Shown: positions 1 to 6,468 of the stretch, piece by piece
How the letters are laid out: each line of letters starts with the position of its first letter
Position numbering within the stretch: position 1 is the first letter of the stretch
Assembly: GCA_948517135.1 (NCBI GenBank)
Contig: CAORJJ010000084.1
Span: 1-8,162, forward strand
DNA: 8,162 nt
Direction: 5' to 3'
From: an uncultured Clostridia bacterium
Lineage (GTDB): Bacteria > Bacillota > Clostridia > TANB77 > CAG-508
The notes under the pieces: model-generated
Seen by the model: only the letters and a program-made list of their open reading frames with translations
Told to the model about the DNA's origin: nothing
Databases searched by the model: none
Translations under genes and position numbers: made by a program

Positions 1-8
1 TTTATTAG

Positions 9-83
9 TAGAATATTTTTAAAGAAAATAGGGAATCTCAAACTTGTTTTGAGGGTGCTATTTTCTTTAAAAATTTAATTCTA
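9..83. other. long imperfect inverted repeat (hairpin) upstream of dprA
   Basis: Positions 15-31 are perfectly complementary to 58-74 (17 bp). After a three-base bulge (75-77) a further 6 bp pair, 9-14 with 78-83. Inside the loop a second stem forms between CTCAAA (37-42) and TTTGAG (48-53), with unpaired GGAAT and GGTG on its two sides. The long outer stem is nearly all A-T apart from a few G-C pairs. No run of T follows the right arm, so it is not a textbook intrinsic terminator, although the right arm itself is T-rich. It could be the 3' end structure of an upstream gene outside the window, a small structured RNA, or a miniature repeat element. I do not recognise an RNA family. That it is a real inverted repeat is certain; its role is unknown. 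Confidence 0.6.
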
Positions 84-195
84 CTTTAAAATATGTCGGA
101 ATACCGAGAAATTTGAAATCAGAAAAATATTATCAAAATATATAGTACAAAAAATACTAATAATAAAAAAATACCCACGCAAATAACAAATTATC
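84..195. other. non-coding gap before dprA
   Basis: A very A+T-rich stretch with no supportable gene. It holds a small perfect hairpin, TCGG (96-99) and CCGA (104-107) around an AATA loop. A TTGAAA at 113-118 resembles a -35 box, but no -10 box lies at a good distance (TATAGT at 141-146 is 22 bases away). A promoter for dprA is therefore likely somewhere here but not resolved. Confidence 0.4.
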
Positions 196-198
196 TTG

Positions 199-205
199 AA
201 AGGAG
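199..205 (+). promoter_or_regulatory. ribosome binding site that sets the dprA start at 211
   Basis: AAAGGAG lies five bases before ATG 211. A longer reading from TTG 196 would start just upstream of, and run through, this ribosome site, so the ATG at 211 is the better start. Confidence 0.75.
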
Positions 206-210
206 AATAT

Positions 211-1047
211 ATGAACAATTTTTATGATGTATGGTTTTCATATATAGATTTAAGTAATAATATTAAATTAAAATTACTTGAAAAATATAGTTCAAAAGAA
301 ATTTTTAATCATTCTTTTGAATACAATAAAAATATAGAGGATAAAATTTTAAATTGTAAAAAACTTAATTTAGACAAGTATTTTAATTATTTAGAAAAAT
401 ATAATATAAAAGTAATTAATTTTAAAGATGAAAGATATCCCAAGTTACTAAATAGTATTGAAAATAAACCTGCTTTTTTGTACATAAGGGGAAATTTAGA
501 GAATTTATATTCAGATAATCTTGCAATTGTTGGTTCAAGGAATGCTAGTGAATATGGAAAATGTGTAGCAAGAAAAATTTCAAAAGAACTTGCAGATAAA
601 AATATAAATATAGTAAGTGGATTAGCTTTAGGAATAGATAAATATGCACATATAGGAGCTTTAGATAGTATGTATGGAAAAACAATTGCAGTACTTGGAA
701 CTGGAGTATCTGATAGTGAAGTATATCCACTTCAAAATAAGAAAATATTTGAAAGAATTTTAGAAAGCAATGGAACAATAATATCTGAATTTAGATTAGG
801 AACAAAACCTGAAAAATATAATTTTCCACTTAGAAATAGAATAATTAGTGGAATTTCAAAAAAAGTTATTGTGGTAGAAGCAACAGAAAATAGTGGTAGT
901 TTAATTACTGCAAATTATGCACTAGAGCAGGGAAAAGACATATATGCAGTACTAGGAAATATTACATCTAAAAATTCTATTGGAACTAATAAATTAATTG
1001 AAGAAGGAGCATATATACTTAAATCAATTGAAGATATTTTTTATTAA
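211..1047 (+). CDS. dprA: DNA-processing protein DprA
   Basis: DprA binds incoming single-stranded DNA during natural transformation and loads RecA on it; it acts in the cytoplasm and is also kept in non-competent species. The product is 278 residues from ATG 211. The Rossmann-like core is clear: FLYIRGN, then AIVGSRNASEYG (GSR at residues 108-110), SGLALGID from residue 136, a TIAVLGTG strand followed by VYP, and the signature KPEKYNFPLRNRIISG at 199-214. Next come VVEATENSGSLITA and GTNKLIEEGA close to the C-terminus. The N-terminal ~90 residues are poorly conserved and probably a degenerate SAM-like domain. The protein stops right after the core, so the small winged-helix C-terminal domain found in many longer DprA proteins is absent. 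Arginine codons are AGA and AGG only. The family assignment is very secure; competence in this organism is not shown. Confidence 0.95.
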   Translation: MNNFYDVWFSYIDLSNNIKLKLLEKYSSKEIFNHSFEYNKNIEDKILNCKKLNLDKYFNYLEKYNIKVINFKDERYPKLLNSIENKPAFLYIRGNLENLYSDNLAIVGSRNASEYGKCVARKISKELADKNINIVSGLALGIDKYAHIGALDSMYGKTIAVLGTGVSDSEVYPLQNKKIFERILESNGTIISEFRLGTKPEKYNFPLRNRIISGISKKVIVVEATENSGSLITANYALEQGKDIYAVLGNITSKNSIGTNKLIEEGAYILKSIEDIFY

Positions 1048-1102
1048 GTTTTTTTAAGAAAAAATAAATAAAAAAAGTCTTTATTTATTTGTATATTTGT
1101 AA

Positions 1103-1108
1103 TATAAT
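1103..1108 (+). promoter_or_regulatory. possible -10 box of a promoter for the PBP gene
   Basis: A perfect TATAAT sits 68 bases before the PBP start codon. The hexamer 17 bases upstream is TTTATT (1080-1085), a poor -35 match. The region is A+T-rich, so chance matches are common. The gap after dprA has no convincing terminator, so read-through from dprA is also possible. Confidence 0.4.
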
Positions 1109-1175
1109 ACAACATGACATATAAGATACCATAATAGTATTTTATGCAGAGATTTTATCTGAAAAAGGAGGATTT

Positions 1176-3899
1176 ATGGATAACAATAATAAAACCAAAA
1201 AAGTAAAAAAATCAGATGTCAAAAATAAAAAAGGAAATAAAATAAAATTTAAAGATAAACATCCCAAAGCTGCATTAGGAATAAAAATAGGACTAATAGT
1301 ATTAGTTCTTCTTATAATTATTGGTGCAGGAGTTTTAGCAGGTGCATTTTTTGGAGTTTTTGGAGAAGAACTAAAAATAGATGTATCAATGCTTAAAGTA
1401 GGAGATGAAAACTCAATAGTATATGATGCAGATGGAGAACAAATTGCTGTATTAAGCGGTGGAACTAAAAGAAAAAGTATAAGTTTATCAGATATGTCTG
1501 AATATTTACCAAAAGCTTATGTTGCAATTGAAGATGAAAGATTTTATAAACATAGTGGTATAGATATAATGAGAACAGCTCGTGCTACATTTAATTATAT
1601 AATTCACCTTGGAAAATCAAGCTTTGGTGGAAGTACTATAACACAACAGGTTGTAAAAAATATTACACAAGAAAAAGAAAGAACAGCACTTGCTGGTGTA
1701 ATGAGAAAAGTAAAAGAGATTTCAAAATCAATCCAAGTTGAAAATGTTTTATCAAAAGATCAAATATTAGAACTATATTTAAACCTAATATTTGTTGGTG
1801 GAGATGATGTAAATGGAGTTGAACTTGGTTCAGTATATTATTTTGATAAAAGTGCAAAAGATTTAAGTATTGCAGAATGTGCATATATGGCAGGAATAAA
1901 TCACTCACCAAATGCATATAAACCATTCTCAGAATTTAAAAATAAAGAGAATCCAGAAGAAGAAAAAGAAAAAATGACTGCAAAAATAAAGAAAAGAACA
2001 AAAACAGTTCTTGGAAAAATGAAAGAACTATCTTATATTACAGAAGATCAATACAATGAATCAGTTACTGAAGTAGATAATGGTTTAAATTTCAAACAAG
2101 GAGAAAGTGCTAGTGTAACAGTAGATGTTTCTTATGTTACAGATGCTGCAATTGATCAAATTTTAGATCAAATTCAAGCAGAAAATGAAGATATGGATAG
2201 AAAAGCTGCTGAATTATATTTATATAGCAGTGGTTTAAAAATATATACAACTCAAAAATCAGATGTTCAAAATATTCTTGAAGAAGAAATTGTAAAAGAT
2301 ATTTATGTCACTCAATATAATGAAGATGTAGAAGATGAAGAAACAGGAAAAAAGGAAAAACAAACATTTTATTCTACTCCAACAATGGTTATACAAGATT
2401 ATAGAACAGGTCATGTAGTTGCAGCAGCAACTGCTACTGGAAGTGAAGAAGAGAGAACAGCAAAAACAAAATTAGGATATTGGAATCATCCAACTCAAAA
2501 TAAAAAACAAACAGGTTCTGCAATGAAACCAATAGCAGTAATTGCACCTGGTTTAGAAGCAGGAACAATTACTGGAGCAACAGTATATTATAATTTGAAT
2601 ACTGTATGGGGAGCAACTTCAGCAAAACCATGGAGACCAGGAAACTCAACAGGATATTCTACTTATTCAAATATGCGTCAAGCAATTGAGCAATCATATA
2701 ATATACCTCATGCAAAAGCTTTAACAAATATTGGAACTGAAGTAGCAGTTGAATTTTGCAAAAATATTGGATTACCAGATTTTACAACAGAAGGAATTAA
2801 TTTATCATTAGGTGGTTTGCATGAAGGAATTTCACCAGCAGATATGGCAAGTGCATATTCAGCAATTGCTAATGATGGTGTTTATAAATCACAAACATTT
2901 TATACTAAAGTAACTGACAGTCAAGGTAATGTATTATATGAACCAGAACAAATAGAAAATAGAGTTATGTCAAAGCAAAATTCATATATAGAAAAAGATA
3001 TTTTAACACAACCAGTAAAATCAGGTACAGCAACATATTGCGCAATAAAAGGTATGGATGTTGCAGCTAAAACTGGAACAACTAATGATGATTTTGATAG
3101 ATGGCTTTGTGGATTTACTCCATATTATTCTGCATCATGTTGGTATGGCTATAAGGATAACCATAAGGTAGTTTATAAAAAAGGTCTTGGCGGAAATCCA
3201 GCAGGAAGAATTTGGTCAGCTGTTATGAAAGCTATTCATGAAGATTTAGAAAATGCAACTTTTGAAGAACCAGAAGGAATAATTAAAAAGTCAGTATGTA
3301 AAATTTCAGGAAAACTACCAGGTCCAGGATGTCCAGACCAATATGTAGAATTATTTACATCAGATAGTGCGCCAACAGAAACATGTGAAGGTCATTCAGC
3401 TTTTGGAGTATGTAATGACACACAATTAATGGCAACACAATTTTGTCCAAGTGTAACACCTTCTGCAGGATATGTTCCTGAAAAAGAAAGAGATCCAAAA
3501 TGGATTACAGAAGGTATGGCTACAACAATGCCAACTACCACATGTACACTTCATACAGCACCAGCAGGACCAACACCAGAAGAACAAGCGGCAGCAGCAC
3601 AAGCAGCAGCAGATGCAGCGGCAGCACAAGCAGCAGCAGATGCAGCTAAGAGAGCTGAGGAAGAAGCAAAGAAAAATCAAACAAATCAAAATCCAGGAAC
3701 AACAAATCCGCCAACAACAAATCCGCCAACAACGAATCCACCAACAACAAATCCAAACCCACCAACAACGGATCCAACACCACCAACAACGGATCCAAAC
3801 CCACCAACAACAGATCCAAACCCACCAACAACAGATCCAACACCACCAACAACGGATCCAAACCCACCAACAACAGATCCAACACCACCAACAACCTAA
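1176..3899 (+). CDS. class A penicillin-binding protein (PBP1A-type, glycosyltransferase/transpeptidase)
   Basis: A bifunctional peptidoglycan synthase: it polymerises lipid II and cross-links stem peptides on the outer face of the membrane. The product is 907 residues, and AGGAGG at 1166-1171 supports ATG 1176. A Lys-rich cytoplasmic tail (1-31) is followed by one membrane anchor (about 38-60). The GT51 glycosyltransferase domain has EDERFYKHSGID from residue 119, holding the catalytic Glu, and GGSTITQQ at 151-158. The transpeptidase domain has all three motifs: SAMK with Ser448 and Lys451, SYN at 507-509, and KTGT at 632-635. After it come six cysteines between residues 708 and 790, an Ala/Gln/Asp repeat (806-823), a charged stretch, and a Pro/Thr repeat tail (844-907) that ends the protein. 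The tail probably runs through the wall as a flexible spacer (inference). Both catalytic domains look intact. PbpA, Pbp1a and PonA are all used as names, so no symbol is given. Confidence 0.95.
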   Translation: MDNNNKTKKVKKSDVKNKKGNKIKFKDKHPKAALGIKIGLIVLVLLIIIGAGVLAGAFFGVFGEELKIDVSMLKVGDENSIVYDADGEQIAVLSGGTKRKSISLSDMSEYLPKAYVAIEDERFYKHSGIDIMRTARATFNYIIHLGKSSFGGSTITQQVVKNITQEKERTALAGVMRKVKEISKSIQVENVLSKDQILELYLNLIFVGGDDVNGVELGSVYYFDKSAKDLSIAECAYMAGINHSPNAYKPFSEFKNKENPEEEKEKMTAKIKKRTKTVLGKMKELSYITEDQYNESVTEVDNGLNFKQGESASVTVDVSYVTDAAIDQILDQIQAENEDMDRKAAELYLYSSGLKIYTTQKSDVQNILEEEIVKDIYVTQYNEDVEDEETGKKEKQTFYSTPTMVIQDYRTGHVVAAATATGSEEERTAKTKLGYWNHPTQNKKQTGSAMKPIAVIAPGLEAGTITGATVYYNLNTVWGATSAKPWRPGNSTGYSTYSNMRQAIEQSYNIPHAKALTNIGTEVAVEFCKNIGLPDFTTEGINLSLGGLHEGISPADMASAYSAIANDGVYKSQTFYTKVTDSQGNVLYEPEQIENRVMSKQNSYIEKDILTQPVKSGTATYCAIKGMDVAAKTGTTNDDFDRWLCGFTPYYSASCWYGYKDNHKVVYKKGLGGNPAGRIWSAVMKAIHEDLENATFEEPEGIIKKSVCKISGKLPGPGCPDQYVELFTSDSAPTETCEGHSAFGVCNDTQLMATQFCPSVTPSAGYVPEKERDPKWITEGMATTMPTTTCTLHTAPAGPTPEEQAAAAQAAADAAAAQAAADAAKRAEEEAKKNQTNQNPGTTNPPTTNPPTTNPPTTNPNPPTTDPTPPTTDPNPPTTDPNPPTTDPTPPTTDPNPPTTDPTPPTT
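3591..3644 (+). repeat. two 27-base tandem units coding for an Ala/Gln/Asp segment of the PBP
   Basis: Units 3591-3617 and 3618-3644 differ by a single base (GCA against GCG as first codon). Each codes for AAAQAAADA. The segment is likely helical and links the folded part of the PBP to the Pro/Thr tail. Confidence 0.85.
3705..3896 (+). repeat. Pro/Thr tandem repeat at the 3' end of the PBP gene
   Basis: Three 15-base units (NPPTT) are followed by seven 21-base units (N/D-P-N/T-P-P-T-T), ending directly at the TAA. A degenerate unit (NPGTT) precedes them at 3690-3704. The 21-base units differ by only a few bases, which suggests recent copying by slippage or recombination. The copy number is likely to vary between strains. 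Confidence 0.9.
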
Positions 3900-3909
3900 T
3901 AAAAATAAA

Positions 3910-3935
3910 TATAGGCGGAGCGAAATCCGCCTATA
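3910..3935. terminator. GC-rich 10-bp hairpin between PBP gene and cysS
   Basis: TATAGGCGGA (3910-3919) and TCCGCCTATA (3926-3935) pair perfectly around a GCGAAA loop. It is by far the most stable hairpin in the window and lies 11 bases after the PBP stop. On the plus strand no T-run follows, so it is not a canonical intrinsic terminator. It may still end or partly attenuate the PBP transcript, or protect the 3' end of a processed mRNA. No separate cysS promoter is evident in the 25 bases downstream. Confidence 0.5.
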
Positions 3936-3960
3936 ATAAATAAATTAAGGAGGAAGAAAC

Positions 3961-5343
3961 ATGAGTATAAAATTTTATAATACATTAACAAGAAAAAAAG
4001 AAGAATTTAAACCTATAAATGAAAAAGAGATTAGAATGTATTCATGTGGTCCAACAGTATATTATTTTGCCCATATTGGAAATTTAAGAGCATATCTTTT
4101 TATGGATAATTTAAGAAGAATATTAAAATATAATGGATATAATTTAAAACATGTAATGAATATTACAGATGTAGGTCATCTTGTATCAGATGCAGATGAA
4201 GGCGAAGATAAGATGATGAAGGCAGCCAAGAGAGAAAATAAAAATCCATTTGAAATAGCACAATTTTATATGGACGCATTTTTAGCAGACATAGATAAAT
4301 TAAATGTAGATAGACCTGAAATAATTGCAAGAGCAACAGAACATATTGATGTTATGGAAGAATATGTAAAGAAAATTATTGATAATGGTTATACTTATCA
4401 AACAGAAGATACTGTGTATTTTGATACATCAAAATTAGATAAATATGGAGTTTTATCTAATAGAAATATAGAAGACCAAAAAGCTGGAGCTAGAGTAGAA
4501 TTTGATGAAAATAAAAAGAATATTGCAGATTTTGCTCTTTGGATAAAAGCGCCAGAAAATCATATAATGAAATGGGATTCATTTTTTGGAAAGTCATATC
4601 CAGGTTGGCATTTAGAGTGTTCTGCAATGGGATATAAATATTTAGGAGATAATTTTGATATTCATACTGGTGGAGTTGATCATATTCCAATTCATCATGA
4701 AAATGAAATTGCACAAAGTAAAGGATTTTCTGGAAAGATACCAGCAAATTATTGGATGCATGTTGAATTTTTGCAAATTAATGGTGGAAAAATGTCAAAA
4801 AGTCTAAATAACTTATATACTTTGAAAGACTTAGAAGAAAAAGGATATGAACCATTAGTTTATAGAATGTTTAATTTTACATCAAATTATAGAGCTCAAA
4901 TCAATTTTACTTTTGAAGCAATGGATTCAGCAAAAGTTGCTTTAAATAGATTAAGAGAAGGATATTTAAGACACTCTGAAGGAAATGAGTATGTATCAGA
5001 TGATGAAATTAAAAACTATGAAGAAAGATTTTTAGAAGCAATAAATGATGATTTGAATATGCCAGTTGCTATGAGTGTTGTTTGGGATGTAGTTAAAAAT
5101 CCAAAGAAATCTCAAAAATTGAAAGAACTTTTATTGAAATTTGATGAAGTTCTTGGATTGGATTTAAAAAATTATAAAAAAGAAGAAAAAACATTACCAA
5201 AAGAAATATTAGAATTAGTTAATTTAAGAAATGAAGCAAGGGCTAATAAAAATTGGTCAGAATCAGATAGAATTAGAGATATTTTAATAGAAAAAGGTTA
5301 TACTGTTAAAGATAGTAAAGAAGGTACAATTGTAGAAAAATAA
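3961..5343 (+). CDS. cysS: cysteinyl-tRNA synthetase
   Basis: Class I aminoacyl-tRNA synthetase that charges tRNA-Cys with cysteine in the cytoplasm. The product is 460 residues, the usual size. AAGGAGG at 3947-3953 supports ATG 3961. Motifs in order: YSCGPTVY with the first zinc-ligand Cys29, the HIGH-type motif HIGN at 38-41, MNITDVGH, PGWHLECSAMG with Cys220, HTGGVDHIPIHHENEIAQS with ligands His245 and Glu249, and KMSKS at 277-281. The C-terminal helical part (RNEARANKNWSESDRIRD) is typical. The stretch VDHIPIHHENE differs from the more common (I/S)DLxFPHHENE, but the metal ligands are kept. It may be co-transcribed with the neighbouring genes on the same strand. I see no T-box or other leader ahead of it; the 61-base gap is too short for one. 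Confidence 0.97.
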   Translation: MSIKFYNTLTRKKEEFKPINEKEIRMYSCGPTVYYFAHIGNLRAYLFMDNLRRILKYNGYNLKHVMNITDVGHLVSDADEGEDKMMKAAKRENKNPFEIAQFYMDAFLADIDKLNVDRPEIIARATEHIDVMEEYVKKIIDNGYTYQTEDTVYFDTSKLDKYGVLSNRNIEDQKAGARVEFDENKKNIADFALWIKAPENHIMKWDSFFGKSYPGWHLECSAMGYKYLGDNFDIHTGGVDHIPIHHENEIAQSKGFSGKIPANYWMHVEFLQINGGKMSKSLNNLYTLKDLEEKGYEPLVYRMFNFTSNYRAQINFTFEAMDSAKVALNRLREGYLRHSEGNEYVSDDEIKNYEERFLEAINDDLNMPVAMSVVWDVVKNPKKSQKLKELLLKFDEVLGLDLKNYKKEEKTLPKEILELVNLRNEARANKNWSESDRIRDILIEKGYTVKDSKEGTIVEK

Positions 5344-5376
5344 TCAATTTATTATTTTTCATTAGATTATATATTT

Positions 5377-5382
5377 AGGAGG
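5377..5382 (+). promoter_or_regulatory. ribosome binding site that supports a TTG start at 5389
   Basis: A perfect AGGAGG lies six bases before TTG 5389. No in-frame ATG is near, and family similarity begins close to the N-terminus, so the TTG is the start. Confidence 0.8.
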
Positions 5383-5388
5383 ATAGTT

Positions 5389-6447
5389 TTGAAACTATTA
5401 GAAGAAAAAGATAAAGAACGTTATAAGAAATTTTTGGAAGCGCATAATAGATGTAATTTCCAACAATCTTTAGAATGGGGAAATGTAAAAACTAGCTGGA
5501 AGAAAGAAGTTATACTTTCAGAAGATTCAGAAGGAAATATAATAGGAAGTCTTTGTGTATGGATACGTAAAATTCCTATTTTTGGAAATTTAATGTATTC
5601 AGCAAGAGGCCCTGTTTGTGATATATATGATGAAAATGTTATACAAGATTTAGTAGATGGAGCAAATACATTAGCAAAAAAATATAATGCTTTTGTTTTG
5701 AGAGTTGAACCAGATATATTAAAATCAGATGAAAAATTTAGAAATATAATTATTAAAAAAGGTTTTAAAATTAAAGATGATAGCACAGATTTTAAAGATG
5801 AAATTCAGCCAAGATTTGTTTTTAGATTAGATATTAAAGGAAAAACAGAAGATGAAGTTTTTTCAGCATTTCATCAAAAGACTAGATATAATGTTCGTTT
5901 AGCAACTAAAAAAGGAGTTGTTATTAAAGAAGGAACAAAAGAAGATTTAAAAGATTTTCATAGAATTATGGTTGAAACAGGTGAAAGAGATAATTTTATA
6001 ATTAGATCTTTAGAATATTTTGAAAAAATGTATGATGAAATGGCACCAGAACATATGAAGATATTAATGGCTTATCATGAAGACAAACCAATTGCTGGTA
6101 TTATTCCAATTATGTATGGAAATAAAGTATGGTACTTATATGGTGCAAGTTCTAATAGTCATAGAAATTTAATGCCAAATTATTTGTTACAATGGACAAT
6201 GATAAAAGAAGCAATTGCCAGAGGAGCAGATATGTATGATTTTAGAGGTGTCTCTGGTGTTGTAGATGAATCACATCCTCAATATGGATTATATAGATTT
6301 AAAAAAGGATTTAATGCTGAATTTACAGAATTTATAGGTGAAATTTATATTCCATATAAAGCTCTAACTTATAAATTGTATAAATTAGCAGAAAAAACAT
6401 TTAGAACATTAAGAACATTGAAAAAGAAATTAAGCTCAAGTAAATAA
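5389..6447 (+). CDS. FemAB-family peptidoglycan bridge aminoacyltransferase
   Basis: FemX/FemA/MurM-type enzymes take an amino acid from aminoacyl-tRNA and attach it to the Lys side chain of the lipid II stem peptide, building the interpeptide bridge on the inner face of the membrane. The product is 352 residues. It has two GNAT-like halves: FQQSLEWGNVK near the N-terminus, MYSARGPV, the basic KTRYNVRLATKKGV starting at residue 164, YLYGASSNSHRNLMPNYLLQW from about 249, DFRG at 284-287, and GLYRFKKGFNAEF. A basic tail (residues ~325-352) may hold the protein to the membrane. The helical coiled-coil arm inserted in staphylococcal FemA appears short or missing, so it is closer to FemX-like or MurM-like proteins of Clostridia. 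The residue it adds cannot be told from sequence. It lies 21 bases before alr, most likely in one operon. Confidence 0.88.
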   Translation: MKLLEEKDKERYKKFLEAHNRCNFQQSLEWGNVKTSWKKEVILSEDSEGNIIGSLCVWIRKIPIFGNLMYSARGPVCDIYDENVIQDLVDGANTLAKKYNAFVLRVEPDILKSDEKFRNIIIKKGFKIKDDSTDFKDEIQPRFVFRLDIKGKTEDEVFSAFHQKTRYNVRLATKKGVVIKEGTKEDLKDFHRIMVETGERDNFIIRSLEYFEKMYDEMAPEHMKILMAYHEDKPIAGIIPIMYGNKVWYLYGASSNSHRNLMPNYLLQWTMIKEAIARGADMYDFRGVSGVVDESHPQYGLYRFKKGFNAEFTEFIGEIYIPYKALTYKLYKLAEKTFRTLRTLKKKLSSSK

Positions 6448-6468
6448 TTTTAAAGGATTATATTATTT

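Noticed and set aside
1..78. Open frame from base 1 to TAA 76-78 as the end of an upstream gene
   Set aside because: It lies entirely in the perfect inverted repeat, is low in complexity and resembles no protein; non-coding structure explains it better.
1062..1090. AAATAAATAAA and TTTATTTATTT pair as a dprA terminator
   Set aside because: The 11-bp stem is only A-T pairs and would be very weak; it is expected by chance in such a base composition.
3426..3936. Long open frames in other phases and on the minus strand over the PBP tail
   Set aside because: They are Gln/His- or Leu/Cys-rich low-complexity shadows of the repeat codons without start signals.
3900..3960. T-box or other leader riboswitch ahead of cysS
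   Set aside because: The 61-base gap has a single hairpin and no specifier-loop or AGGGTGGNACCGCG-type element.
5421..5786. Minus-strand open frame of 121 codons inside the FemAB gene
   Set aside because: It is the antisense of a clear conserved gene, with no ribosome site and no recognisable motif.
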